A stretch of 64,000 bases of DNA. It comes from JBKQVT01 sp963727245. GTDB lineage: Bacteria; Planctomycetota; Planctomycetia; Pirellulales; Thermoguttaceae. Below, one piece after another: positions 37,551 through 47,760 of this stretch. The position numbers and the translations under genes were made by a program. A model generated the notes under the pieces. It was not told where the DNA came from. It saw nothing but the letters and a program-made list of their open reading frames with translations, and made no database searches. Each line of letters starts with the position of its first letter. Within the stretch, counting starts at the first letter, position 1. Location: the NCBI GenBank assembly GCA_963727245.1, contig CAVSFO010000001.1, positions 806,001-870,000 on the forward strand. The letters are read 5' to 3'.

Positions 37551-38709
37551 TCACGGCAGGCCGAAATACCCGAGCAGCGGTATCCGCACGTCGCGCGACG
37601 ACATCGCCTTTTGCAGGGCGTTGTTCGCCTGCTGGCGAATCTTCCCCTCGTTGTGCCGCAGCTCGCGGTTGATCACTTGCTTGATCTCGCGATGCATGGT
37701 CTCCAACAGGTCGTTGGAAAGGTCGAGCCGGGCAAACGACACGTGCAGATCGAGCACCGCCGGCGGGCTGAACTTTACGTCGCCGCCAACGCGCTGGAGC
37801 CGCACCTCGGCGACCGCCGAAAGCTGGATCGCGGCGCGATAGCCGGTCGAGGCGCTGGCCACGTCCGGCACTTTGTACTGCACGTGGCCGCGGACCGGCA
37901 GCCGGGCCTCGACCGCCAGCAGGATCACGCCCGGCCCGCCGTTGGCGTAGCTGGCCAGGTACGGCATGTCCGGAATGCGGATGTCGGCCTCGCCGTCCAA
38001 CTGCGCCGCCACCCGGGACTCCTCGGTCACCGAGATGACCTTGTGTCGCTTCTTCCGCTTCGGGTCGCTGAGCGTAGGGGCGGGCAAGTCGACGTATTTT
38101 TCCGTCTTGTGCGTCCGCGTCTTGTCGTACTGCTTGCCGGCCAACTCCTCCACGGCCAGGGTGCGCAGGGCCGCCGGCAAGGCCGTGCCCAGAATGGCCG
38201 GCAACTCGCACACGCGGCAGATCTCGACCGTCTCGCGGGCCGTCGGGCCGTCGGGCGCCTTCGATCCGCGGCGCCGCGGGAACCGCGGCGGCCGGATCGA
38301 AGACCACCAGGGCGCTCGATCGCACCGGGCGGAGCGCGACGCGGTTCGCCCCGGCCGGAAGGAGCGTGAAGGTTTCGCCGTCGCCCGGCTCCGCCGCGGC
38401 GGTGCCCAAGCGGGGCGTGCGGCCGTCGCGGGCGTCGACCACCAGCCAGCGGCCGCCGGGGGCCCGGAGGGCGACGCAATCTTTGCCGCGGGAAACCAGC
38501 GTGAAGGTTTCCTTGTCGGTGGGGAAGAATGCTTCGGCGTGGACCGCGCCGTCGTCGGCGGCCTGGAGCAGCCGTCCGGCGGCAGTCCGCAACACGACCT
38601 TTTCGGCTGCCGCGGCCGGCGGCGCAGCCCGCAGGGCCGTGAGCAGCCCGGCCAGCAATCCGGCAATCGCCAGGCCCGCGCAGAGCGAGAAAAAGGTCTT
38701 GCGGCACAT
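37551..38709 (-). CDS. Secreted protein with fascin-like N-terminal part (one apparent frameshift)
   Basis: About 385 residues. The ATG at 38709 gives a signal peptide (MCRKTFFSLCAGLAIAGLLA). Residues ~35-130 repeat a pattern (VVLRTAAGRLLQAADDG, CVALRAPGGRWLVVDARDG, FTLLPAGANRVALRP) like a fascin or beta-trefoil domain. A frameshift near 38260 leads to a ~240-residue domain with CELPAILGTALPAALRTLAV and FARLDLSNDLLETMHREI, not recognised. Probably periplasmic or surface exposed; binding partner unknown. Confidence 0.62.
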
Positions 38710-38747
38710 GGGCGTATCGTACCCGAGGGCCGCCCGGCGGTTCAAGC

Positions 38748-39173
38748 TCAATTCGGGTCGCTGTTCGGGTGGTCCGGGGTCTTTTCGGCACGCTGCCACG
38801 CGAGTGGCTCGTGGCCGCGGCCGAACCAAAATGCAAACACGACGCCGAGCCCGATCAGGACCAGAGTGATGTTAGGAAGCTGGTGCAGATGGGCGAGGAA
38901 GAATCGCAGGCTGTCATTGGCGGCAAACGGCGCGTAGCGCCACTCGGTGAAGATTCCCAGCGCCGCGCCGAGCAGTCCGCAGAGGGCGCCCAGGACGTTG
39001 GACTTGCCGCGCGAGAGGGCCCCGCAGCCCAGGCCAATGGCCGCGCCCGGCAGCACGATGGCGTAGAAGCCCCAACCGGCCAGCACGAAGTAGAGGTAAT
39101 AGCCGAGCGCGCCGCCGGCCGCGCCGCCCACAAGACCGAGCAGCCAGTTGACACGTTTGGCGTTTGCGTTCAT
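38748..39173 (-). CDS. Multi-pass membrane protein, 141 aa
   Basis: Four predicted helices rich in glycine (LLGLVGGAAGGALGYYLYFV, IVLPGAAIGLGCGAL, VLGALCGLLGAALGIF, ITLVLIGLGVVFAFWFG) and a polar tail. Start 39173 is preceded by GAGGT. No family recognised. It lies 38 bases upstream of the fascin-like gene on the same strand, so they may be co-transcribed. Confidence 0.6.
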   Translation of the reverse strand: MNANAKRVNWLLGLVGGAAGGALGYYLYFVLAGWGFYAIVLPGAAIGLGCGALSRGKSNVLGALCGLLGAALGIFTEWRYAPFAANDSLRFFLAHLHQLPNITLVLIGLGVVFAFWFGRGHEPLAWQRAEKTPDHPNSDPN

Positions 39174-39292
39174 GAGCGTGGACCTCAAAGGGAGCAACTT
39201 CCCTGCAACTTGACGCCCCCTTATCCTAGCCCTATGCCAGGACGCCGTCAACGAGAGATGGCGGCCGGTTTCTGCCCGGAGGGCAATTGAAA

Positions 39293-39436
39293 GTAGCCCA
39301 GCAGTTCACTGCTGGGAAGGAGGGCACAACCAACAAGTCCCGTAGGGACGACCGAATGCCGGCTCGTTCAGCCGTCCCTACGGGACTAACGGACAGCTTG
39401 GGTCGTCCATCTACCCAGCGATAAATCGCTGGGCTA
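39293..39436. repeat. Compound palindrome, AGCCCAGCAGTTCACTGCTGGG family
   Basis: GTAGCCCAGCAGTTCACTGCTGGG to CCCAGCGATAAATCGCTGGGCTAT with inner CCCGTAGGGACGAC and GCCGTCCCTACGGGAC arms. Same architecture as 17101-17254. Confidence 0.85.
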
Positions 39437-39605
39437 TTATCGAAGGTCCCTCCGGGACGTGCGGGGTCGACAATCGCTGCGGCAAAAAGGCGCCGGGGAC
39501 TAATCCCGATATTAAGGCGGCGGAACCGGCCGAATTGGGCTTCCTTTTCTCCACGGCCGCCACGCGGTACAATGCGGCCGGAGCCGCTGACGGGGACCAT
39601 TCCCT

Positions 39606-39773
39606 TCCGTGGCGCCAAAACAAGGCTCGCGCAAAGGCGCAGAGGCGCGGGGGAGGTTGAACTTCGGCGGAATTTGACGAAAGATGGCATCGCGCGCGAT
39701 GAGCGGCCTGGAACGATGCTAACCGAAAAACATCTTCCCCTGCGCCTCTGCGTCCCTGCGCGAGGCTTGCTTG
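39606..39773. repeat. Long inverted repeat with GCAGAGGC / GCCTCTGC arms
   Basis: CAAAACAAGGCTCGCGCAAAGGCGCAGAGGC at the left faces GCGCCTCTGCGTCCCTGCGCGAGGCTTG at the right, separated by ~110 bases. A related pair flanks 37240-37410. Confidence 0.65.
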
Positions 39774-39820
39774 TGGTTTGATGCAGTCGGCTTATGCCCA
39801 TCCCTGACAGGAGCCTGTCC

Positions 39821-40388
39821 ATGAAACGCTCGCTTGGCGCCAAGACGCTGATCTTCCCCACGCCGACCTGGGTCGTGGGTTCGTATGACAAACAAGGCAA
39901 GCCCAACGGCATGACGGTGGCTTGGGGCGGCATCTGCTCCAGCGATCCGCCCTGTCTGGCCGTCTCGCTGCGCAAGGCCACGTACAGCTACGGCAACTTG
40001 ACGGAGCGGCGGGCCTTCACGGTGAGCGTCCCGGGTCAGGCGCAGGTGAAGCAGGCCGACTATTTCGGCCTCCACAGCGGCCGGGACGTTCGATAAATTC
40101 GCCGCCACGGGGCTGACCGCGGTGGCCAGCGACCTGGTCGATGCCCCCTACGTCAAGGAGTTCCCGCTGGTCCTGGAGTGCAAGGTCCTGCACGTCTTCG
40201 AGCTGGGGCTGCACACCGAGTTCGTCGGCCAGATCCTCGACGTGAAGGCCGACGAGGAAGTGCTGGACGCCGCCGGGATGCCCGACATCGAGAAGCTGCT
40301 GCCGATCATTTTTTCGCCCGGCAACCGGGTGTACTACGGCGTCGGTCCCTCGCTGGGCCATGCCTTTGCGGTGGGCAAGGAAATCTGA
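39821..40388 (+). CDS. Flavin reductase family protein (one apparent frameshift)
   Basis: About 188 residues. FMN-binding split-barrel: PTPTWVVGSYDKQGKPNGMT, WGGICSSDPPCLAVSLR, YSYGNLTERRAFTVSVPG and later LECKVLHVFELGLHTEFVGQ. The frame ends at a TAA inside SGRDV; removing one base near 40090 gives SGRD-DKFAATGLTAV and the family C-terminus VYYGVGPSLGHAFAVGKEI. GAGCC-like bases precede ATG 39821. Such proteins pass electrons between NAD(P)H, flavin and other acceptors. Next to rubredoxin-fused oxidoreductase and rubrerythrin genes, it fits an oxygen-defence group. Confidence 0.87.
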
Positions 40389-40550
40389 ACGGCGGTGTCA
40401 CCTGCATCCCAAACCCACCCATCCCAAGCCCACGGGGCACCCGCGCAGCGGGTCGCGTCCGGTGGGAACTGAAGCGGCAAGCGGGTCCCTTCCCACCGGA
40501 CGCAGCCGGTGGGCTTGGAATACGGCCTGCAGGACTTTCCAGGTAAGACC

Positions 40551-41954
40551 CTAAGTCCGCGCTGCCGCCAGGACTTCGACGATCTGGGCGGCCGTCGGCG
40601 AGCTTGCCAGCAGGGCCGAACAATCGCGCTTGCCCTCGACCGCTTGCTGCACCGCGACGCAAAGCGAGGCGTCGCCCAAGAGCACTGCGCCGATGAGGCG
40701 ATTGTCCTGGAAGACGAAGCGGAAATAGCGGCCGTCCGCTTCCTGATCGACCGTCCGGAAACTGGCATCCTCGACGTTGATTCGGCCGATGCTGAACAGG
40801 TCCAGGCCCAGCACCTTGAGGGTGTTGGAGCGGGGCACGCCGCCGAACTCGACGCCGCGGCCGGCCAGGTTCAAGCCGGCGATGCTCCCCTGATATTGCG
40901 ATGGCCCCCAGATGCCGTAGACCTGGCCGTGATGCTCGGCCACGTCGCCGGCGGCCAGGATGTCCCTGTGGGAAGTGGTCAGCAGGTTGTTGACCACCAC
41001 GCCCTGGTTCACCTCCAGCCCGGCCCGCCGCGCCAAGTGGCTGTTGGAGCGGATGCCGGTGGCAATCACGACCAGCTCGGCGGGCAAGAGGTTGCCGTCT
41101 TCCAGCAGGACGCCCTCGATGCGACGCTCGCCGACGAGTTGGCGCGTGGCGGCGTGGGTCCGCAGCTTGATGCCGGTGGCGGCGACATAGCGGTTGAGGA
41201 TCTCGCCCGGCCGCTGGTTCAATTGCCGCGGCAGCAGCCAGCCGTGGCCTTCCAGGAGGGTGACGTTGGCGCCGTGGCGGGCCAGGGCGGCGGCCGTTTC
41301 CAGGCCCAGCAGGCCGCCGCCGATGCAGACGCAGCGCGCCCCGGCCCGGCACGCGGCGAGGATCGCCCGGGCGTCCGCGGCGGTCCGCAGGCTGGTGGCT
41401 CCCGGACGATCGGCGCCGGGCAGCGGCGGGATGAAGGGATGGGCGCCGGCGGTCAGCAACAGCTTGTCGAAGGGCAGACGCTCGCCGCCGTGCAGCTCCA
41501 CGACATGATCTTCCGCATGGATCGCCGCCGCCTCGACGCCCAGCAGGAGCCGGATGTTCTGCTCCTCGTACCAACTGGCCGGGTGCATCGGCAAGTCGTG
41601 CTCACTGATCTCGCCGGCAAGATATCGCGTCAGGTTGAGCCGGTAATAGGGAAGCTCCGCTTCCTTGGAGACGAGGGTGATCTCCGCGCCGGGCGAGGCG
41701 CCGCGCAGCGACTCGGCGGCCGCGACGCCGGCGATCCCGGCGCCGACGATCACCACTTTCGGCGCCGCGGCGGCCGTTCCGTCGGCGGGCTCGACTTGCT
41801 GCGGGGCGGGCGGCGGGGGAGCGGCCGGCTCCTCGGGCAGCGGCTCGAACAACTCCTGCGGCGCGCCGCAGACCGGGCACGTCGAGGGCGGCTCCGCTCC
41901 GCGATGGACGTATCCGCAAACGCTGCACCGCCAAGCCTGAGTCGCGCCCGGCAT
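40551..41954 (-). CDS. Rubredoxin-fused FAD/NAD(P)-dependent oxidoreductase
   Basis: 467 residues. The N-terminal ~40 residues are a rubredoxin-like iron site (WRCSVCGYVHRG ... TCPVCGAP, two CxxC). After a Pro/Ala linker comes a pyridine nucleotide-disulfide oxidoreductase: FAD Rossmann VVIVGAGIAGVAAAESL, NAD Rossmann CVCIGGGLLGLETAAAL, FAD-binding RDILAAGDVAEH. It is similar to NADH-rubredoxin reductase and nitrite-reductase-like enzymes, here fused to its own electron acceptor. With rubrerythrin encoded 87 bases upstream on the same strand, it probably supplies electrons for peroxide reduction. Confidence 0.88.
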   Translation of the reverse strand: MPGATQAWRCSVCGYVHRGAEPPSTCPVCGAPQELFEPLPEEPAAPPPPAPQQVEPADGTAAAAPKVVIVGAGIAGVAAAESLRGASPGAEITLVSKEAELPYYRLNLTRYLAGEISEHDLPMHPASWYEEQNIRLLLGVEAAAIHAEDHVVELHGGERLPFDKLLLTAGAHPFIPPLPGADRPGATSLRTAADARAILAACRAGARCVCIGGGLLGLETAAALARHGANVTLLEGHGWLLPRQLNQRPGEILNRYVAATGIKLRTHAATRQLVGERRIEGVLLEDGNLLPAELVVIATGIRSNSHLARRAGLEVNQGVVVNNLLTTSHRDILAAGDVAEHHGQVYGIWGPSQYQGSIAGLNLAGRGVEFGGVPRSNTLKVLGLDLFSIGRINVEDASFRTVDQEADGRYFRFVFQDNRLIGAVLLGDASLCVAVQQAVEGKRDCSALLASSPTAAQIVEVLAAART

Positions 41955-42041
41955 CGTCGCCCCCCTTTCATCAAGTCTCCACGAGCAACTCGAAGCGGGC
42001 CGCGCTGGCCCCGCGACTCACGCCCCGAGGCTCCCGCCGTT

Positions 42042-42614
42042 TTACCAATTTTCCCCGAGCAACTCGAAATAGGCCTGCGGATGGGCACAGGCCGGACAGG
42101 CGGCCGGCGCCTCGGGGCCCTCGTGGACGTAGCCGCAATTCAGGCAACGCCATTTCACCGGCTGGCTCCGCTTGAACACCCGGGCGTTCTCGATGTTCTC
42201 CAGCAGGCCGCGGTAGCGGCGCTCGTGCTGCCGCTCGGCCACGGAAATCTTCTCGAAGATGATGGCGGCGGCGGGAAAGCCCTCCTGCCGCGCGGTGGCG
42301 GCAAAGCCGGGATACATCGCCGACCACTCTTCATGTTCGCCGTCGGCGGCCGCCCGGAGATTCTCGGCGGTGGTGCCGACGACGCCTGCCGGGAAGGCGC
42401 ACTCGATCTTCACGTCGCCGCCCTGGAGCGACTTGAAGAACCGCTTGGCGTGTTCCTTCTCCTGGTTGGCGGTTTCCTCGAAGATGGCCGCGATCTGCAT
42501 GAAGCCGTCGTTTCGGGCCTGGCCGGCGAAGTACGTGTAGCGGTTGCGGGCCTGCGATTCGCCGGCGAAGGCCATTAAGAGGTTGCGTTCGGTTTGCGAG
42601 CCCTTTAGTTCCAT
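42042..42614 (-). CDS. Rubrerythrin
   Basis: 190 residues. The di-iron ferritin-like domain has the paired ExxH-type motifs in FAGESQARNRYTYFA, EETANQEKEHAKRFF, ADGEHEEWSAMYPGFA and KISVAERQHERRY. The C-terminus is a rubredoxin domain (KWRCLNCGYVHEG ... ACPACAHP). Rubrerythrins reduce hydrogen peroxide with NADH delivered through rubredoxin. The start at 42614 follows GAGGTGACTCCC. The rubredoxin-fused oxidoreductase gene follows it. Confidence 0.96.
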   Translation of the reverse strand: MELKGSQTERNLLMAFAGESQARNRYTYFAGQARNDGFMQIAAIFEETANQEKEHAKRFFKSLQGGDVKIECAFPAGVVGTTAENLRAAADGEHEEWSAMYPGFAATARQEGFPAAAIIFEKISVAERQHERRYRGLLENIENARVFKRSQPVKWRCLNCGYVHEGPEAPAACPACAHPQAYFELLGENW

Positions 42615-42882
42615 GGGAGTCACCTCGTCAAGTGGGGATGTTGATCTGGGGATATTGGCGTCGGACTCGAGCCCGACTTCGGGGTCAAGAATCGCTGGTG
42701 TCTATTATCGAGGCGGGCGGCCCGAGTACAAGCCCCCCCGAGGCTAGGGGCCAGGGGTAGGTCAGGCACTCCGTGCCTGACGGTCGCCGGGCCATTTCTC
42801 GATTTTGCGTTCCGCCGTCAAGCGGTTAGACTGAAAGACTGGACGTTCCCGCGGGACGCGCGGCTGACGAAGGTGACTGGCG
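42615..42882. other. Divergent spacer with GTCAGGCACTCCGTGCCTGAC hairpin
   Basis: Between the divergent rubrerythrin and LysE-type genes. A perfect hairpin lies at about 42764-42784. No other feature seen. Confidence 0.55.
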
Positions 42883-43530
42883 ATGGTCTTGTTCGGTTTT
42901 CTTTTGAAGGTGGTCGCCATTTCGCTTTCCGGCGTCATGGCCCCCGGGCCGGTCACGACCGCCACCTTGGCCGCCGCGGCCAGGTCCCGCCATGCCGGGG
43001 CGTGGATCGCCACGGGCCACGGCATCGTCGAACTGCCGCTGATCGTTCTCATGGCGGCCGGGGTGGGCGCAATCTTGAACGTCCACGGCGTCAAGGCGGG
43101 GATCGGACTGGCCGGCGGCCTGTTCCTGCTGTTCATGGGCGGACAGCTCCTGCTCACGCTGCCGACCATCGCCAGCGGCCCCGCGGCCGGAGTGCATCGC
43201 CATCCCCTGCTGACCGGCATTATCCTGACCGGGGCCAATCCGTACTTCCTCGGTTGGTGGGCCGTGGTGGGACTGGCGCTGGTGACGCAAGCGCTGACCT
43301 TCGGGCTGTTGGGGCTGGGGCTGCTGGCGGTGGTCCACTGGCTGTGCGATCTGGCCTGGCTGGAAGTGTTGTCGCTGGCGGCGTTCCGCGGTTCGGAGTT
43401 TTTCGGCCGCCGGGCCCAGCAAGTGGTGTTCGTCGTCTGCGGCCTCACCTTGTTGGCGTTCGGCGCGAAGTTCCTTTGGGACTCCGGCGGCAGTCTCCTC
43501 GGTGTGGTTGCCGCCGCGCCGGCAGCGTGA
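42883..43530 (+). CDS. LysE-family transporter
   Basis: 215 residues with six predicted helices. The family N-terminus is recognisable (ISLSGVMAPGPVTTATLAAA, GAWIATGHGIVELPLIVLMA), as is LTGANPYFLGWWAVVGLAL. These proteins export basic or small neutral amino acids or related compounds; the substrate here is unknown. A separate transcription unit. Confidence 0.85.
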   Translation: MVLFGFLLKVVAISLSGVMAPGPVTTATLAAAARSRHAGAWIATGHGIVELPLIVLMAAGVGAILNVHGVKAGIGLAGGLFLLFMGGQLLLTLPTIASGPAAGVHRHPLLTGIILTGANPYFLGWWAVVGLALVTQALTFGLLGLGLLAVVHWLCDLAWLEVLSLAAFRGSEFFGRRAQQVVFVVCGLTLLAFGAKFLWDSGGSLLGVVAAAPAA

Positions 43531-43762
43531 GCCGCTTTAGACCGGTTCGGCAGCGGGGGGCAGGCGATGCTGTGCCGCGTCCTCAGCTTCAGCGGCGCTT
43601 CAGGCCGGCATGGCAACGACGCAGGGCTTCTTCGGTGGGGCCGGCGCAGGCGGCGCCAGGGAAAACTGCTGTTGGTGGGGCGAGGGGCTTCCGCTATACT
43701 CGGCAGGTGGATAGGCGTACATCCACCGCCCTTTTTTCGCATGGCGTCGGGGAGTTGGTCCC

Positions 43763-46700
43763 ATGCACAGCCGCTGGTTCTGGGGAGTCGCGTTCGGAGC
43801 GATTCTTGGGGGGCTTCTTTTGACGGGCCATGTCGCGCAGCAGACGCACGCCCTAAAGCTCAAGGCGATACGGAGTCACGATCGCGCCGAGGCCGCGGCC
43901 AGAGCAGCGTGCACAAAACAAGAGTCGGCCGGGAGTGCCTTGCCGATCCGCGTTGTTTCCACCTCCGGCAGTCTCAATTCGGGCCTGCACGCTTCCACTC
44001 GGCCGCTGCCGCCGCCCGGTTTCCTTTCCCCAACGAACGTCGATGAGGAGCGATTGGCGGCGGCATTGAAGGAAAAAGACATCCGGCTCTATCCCTACCC
44101 TTACAGCCACGTTTTCTCCTTCTGCAGCGATTGCGACTCGTGCAAGATTCCGGACTTTATCCGCTACCATGAACTCTTGAACCATCGCTTCGGGCTCAAC
44201 GTCGGCGATTCGGTATTTCTGTTCAACCAGTCGAGCGGCCGCCTGGGGTTCTTCGACGCGGCCAACTTGACGTTTCGCGGTTGTGCGCTCATCCCTTATT
44301 ATCACCGCGGCTGGATCGACGTTCTTCACGGTTTTTCCGAGGAAGGCTCGCGGGTCGTGCCGTTGCTTCCGCCAGGGACGAGGTTGGCCGCCGGCGAGTC
44401 CTGCCGCGTCATGGCGACTCCCACGACCACGCTCAACGCCTATGCGAGGCCCGTTCGCCCCGTCGCTAAGACCTGCCCGATTCACGCCCTCGTCCTGGGA
44501 TTCCTCGTGCCCGATTTGCAGGCCGACCTGATCCTTGTCGGTCCCAAGGAGCGGGAACACTGCGTCGCCATCAACCGGAAACTCGGCCGCCGCGCCGGTT
44601 GGGAGGTGGAGACGCCGGACACGAACGCTCGACATGATCCTCGACTTCCAACAGGAGCAGAATGTTTCCGCAGCGGACGCGATCCACACGCTCGGGGACA
44701 TCGCGGCGGTCCGCTGCGTCGCATCGAACCACCCCGCGCCGATCGTGCAGAAGATGGTCGGCCTTGCCATCACCAGGGACGCGGTGACTGCGGGCATGAA
44801 TGTGCTGCGCAAGGAGTTCAATGTTTCTTTCAATACGATAACCGACCACTCCGCCACCTATTTCTTCGGAACGGATAAGAAGCTCGAACATCAGCCGTAC
44901 AGCATGGCGGATGTCCCCCAGTCGTATGTGTATCTTACAGACTTTCTGCTCGGCCGCGCCGGCGTGGAGTTCATCAATCCGGCGGTCTGGACGTCGGAGG
45001 TCGCGCCCTTCGGGTTGCTGGCTGCCGCCGTTCCGACGCGCCTGCGCGACGGCTATCGGGCTTACCTTGCCCGCAGACGCTGGTATCCGGAATGCGCGGA
45101 CGGCAAGACGAACGGTTCCGACAACCACGTGGCGCCGCAGGTCGTGGAGAACTTCCTCAAGAAGGCCGGCGACCGCGGCCACGCCCTCTACGTGTACTAC
45201 ACGCATCTGGGCGCGTTCGACCCCAATCATCCGGATGCCTATGGCCCGGCGTTTCAAGCGGCGGCCGCGGCGCTTGCCGACCGCGTCTACGATCCGCGCG
45301 GCGACGTGCCGTTGTCGCGGCGGGTTTGGGTTGCCCGTCCCTCGACGCTCTACAAATACTCGCAGATGTTGCGGGGAATTCCTTCCCACATTCAAGTGGA
45401 CGGCAACACCGTGTCCGTCGCGCGTTGGCAGGACGAGGTGCTGCAGAAGGTTTTTCCCGACAGGTCGGGAACCAAGCAACTGCACGGCCTGACGGTCTAC
45501 GTGCCCGACGCGAGCAAGGCCAGGCTCTTCGTCGATGACGAGGAGCTGACCTGTTTCAAGCGCAACCCGGCCGATGAGAGCGGCCGCAGCAGCATCACGG
45601 TGGTCGACGATTCGACTCCCCGGGTGATCTTCGACGACGTGGACTTCTGTTACCATCATACCAACATGACCAACGACCCTATCGGCTGGGACAAGGACAT
45701 CGTTCACATTTCGGCCAACCTGGGCTACTACTTGCGGCAGGGCTCGGCGCCGCGCGGCAAAATTTACGGCGAGCTTCAACTCACCGCCGGCGGCGTCGGC
45801 GAGATGACGGTGGATACGCCCTGGCTGGACGGCTGCGACACCTACTATCTCCGTTTCAAGTATCGAAAATCCGCGCCGCGCAGCAGCTTCGGCGTTGCCC
45901 TGAAAACGGCGGATGGACACTGGCATTCAGCCGCGGAAGAGGGCTGCCGCGACGCGGGCGAAATGGGCTGGCGTCTGAGTGCCCGCGCGGACCAGCGCTG
46001 GCACGATTGCGTTCTCGACTACGCGGACCAGCAGCCGGACCGGTCGCACGCCAAGAGTCGCCTGCAACAGCAGATCGTGGCCCTTCGGTTCCGCGTTCGG
46101 GGAAACGCCAAGGACAGTTTCTACTTCGATCAGATCGAACTTTTGCGGCCCGATGCGCTGCCGGAAGACCCGCTGCGGCGCAAGATCGTGGGCGGCGTGG
46201 TGGAGCCGCCGCGGGCCGACGTTGCCGTCAAGGTGTCCTACGGCGCGGGCAAGAGCCGCACGACGGCTTGGTGCCGCAGCGACGAGCAAGGATACTTCTA
46301 CGTCGCCGGCATCCCGCGCGGCAGCGTCGTCGACGTCACCGCCGAATACCAGGGAAGAATATTCCTTCCGCGGGAAGGACGCTACGTCGAGTTGTACGCC
46401 GATCAAGCCGATCTGCACGTGCCCATCACACCCGGCTCGGCGGTCTTCGATCCGAAGCTGCGGATCGGCAAGGGCGAGACCGTCGTCAAGGACTTCGGAG
46501 TGACTTACGCGCCGCGGAGCGAGCAGGTGGCGGTGGGCCTGAAAGGCTGCCCGCAATGCTTCCAGGTCACGCACCAGATGAACAATCTCGGCTTTTTCGA
46601 TCGGGATCGGCGGATCGAGAATCCCGACGGGAACCCGCGAATCTTGATCGCCGGGACCTGTGTCCTGGAGGGCCAGCAAGTCAATCTCGGCGAACACGCG

Positions 46701-47480
46701 AATATTCAGCTCGAGCAGATCCTGCTGGAGAGGACGGGGCGTTATTGCGAGGTTCCCAACTTTTCCTTCTCGTTCCTGTCGCCCTCCGCGTTCCTACCCT
46801 ACTATGACCAACTTGCCAGGAAACTGTCGCCTGCCGTTCTGATCATGAGCTTCGGCCAGGGCGGCGAACTGCTGTCGAACGACTGGGACCTCGAGTGCAA
46901 GAGAACGGGATACGATCCGGCGCACCCGCCGGGCCACGTGTTCGCGGCGGACAAACAGGGCAAGCTGGTTTCTCTGCCAGGCGATCCGAACGCGCCGGCC
47001 TTCATGGGCACCCCGCTGCGCCAACCGGGCGACGACGGCTATAACGTCTGCTTCGGCATCAACTGGCTGAAGGTGCTGTGCCGAAAGGACCGCCGCTATC
47101 CCCAACCCGTCGAGGACGCGATACGCCGCTATGTGGCGATTCTCACCTTCTACCGCCAGCACCTGGCGGAGGACCACGTCAAGCTGTTGTTCGTGCTGAC
47201 GACCGAGATCGAGTTGATGAATTTTTCCGACGAGTGGCAGGAAGACGGCGTCACCTATGGAACCAGATTCTACGCCGACAACGTGGCCGCGATCTTCGCC
47301 AAGGCGAATGTCCCGCTGCTGGTGCTGTCCAAATCGTTCAAGAAGAAGAGGAATCCAACGTCGGCACATTGGATTCACGACACGCACTTCTCTCGGCCCG
47401 GGGCCCGCTGGTGCGCCGAGGCCATCGCCGACTTCCTGATCGAGAATCATTGGATTCCGGAAACCGCGGCGGAAAACTAA
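43763..47480 (+). CDS. Large surface protein with SGNH-like C-terminal domain (one apparent frameshift)
   Basis: About 1,238 residues. One N-terminal membrane anchor (FWGVAFGAILGGLLLTGHVA). Residues ~100-640 form an unrecognised domain with cysteines (FCSDCDSCKIPDF) and NTITDHSATYFFGTDKKLEH, possibly a polysaccharide-modifying enzyme. A beta-sandwich and a carboxypeptidase-regulatory-like segment (VVEPPRADVAVKVSYGAGKS) follow. The last ~270 residues resemble an SGNH domain: ILIAGTCVLEGQ stands where GDS is expected, and DTHFSRPGARWCAE matches the DTH motif of AlgX/AlgJ-type proteins. The frame breaks near 44625. It is convergent with the acylation operon and may act on the same polymer. Confidence 0.6.
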
Positions 47481-47701
47481 CCGTCTCCCGGCAGGGCCAA
47501 GGGGGCTCCTCGATCGGCGTCGCTACGAGCGGCTACGTTGGCCGCGGCTTCGGCGCGCTTTGCGGCCGCCTCGGTGGCTTGGTAAATCCGATTCATGCGG
47601 ACCTTCGTCCGATGCATGTAGGCCGCCAAAAAAACCTCCGACACCACAAACGTCACCAACAGCACCGCGAAAAACAATCGCACCAACGAGAATCGAAACA
47701 T
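47477..47701 (-). CDS. Small single-pass membrane protein, 74 aa
   Basis: MFRFSLVRLFFAVLLVTFVV begins a membrane helix, followed by a basic Tyr/Arg stretch and an alanine-rich coiled-coil segment (ATEAAAKRAEAAANVAARSD). It is the last gene of the minus-strand acylation operon, 59 bases after the SGNH gene, and its 3' end overlaps the convergent large gene by four bases. Function unknown. Confidence 0.55.
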   Translation of the reverse strand: MFRFSLVRLFFAVLLVTFVVSEVFLAAYMHRTKVRMNRIYQATEAAAKRAEAAANVAARSDADRGAPLALPGDG

Positions 47702-47760
47702 GAGGCACTCCCTTTCTCGGCCGGTCACCGTTGAGTTTCCAGTTCCCAGAACCATGGTTC

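Larger units (their letters stand above)
39174..39820. other. Spacer with compound palindromes
   Basis: 647 bases without a supported gene. It contains the AGCCCAGCAGTTCACTGCTGGG repeat (39293-39436) and the GGCTCGCGCAAAGGCGCAGAGGC element facing its complement (39606-39773). Confidence 0.5.
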
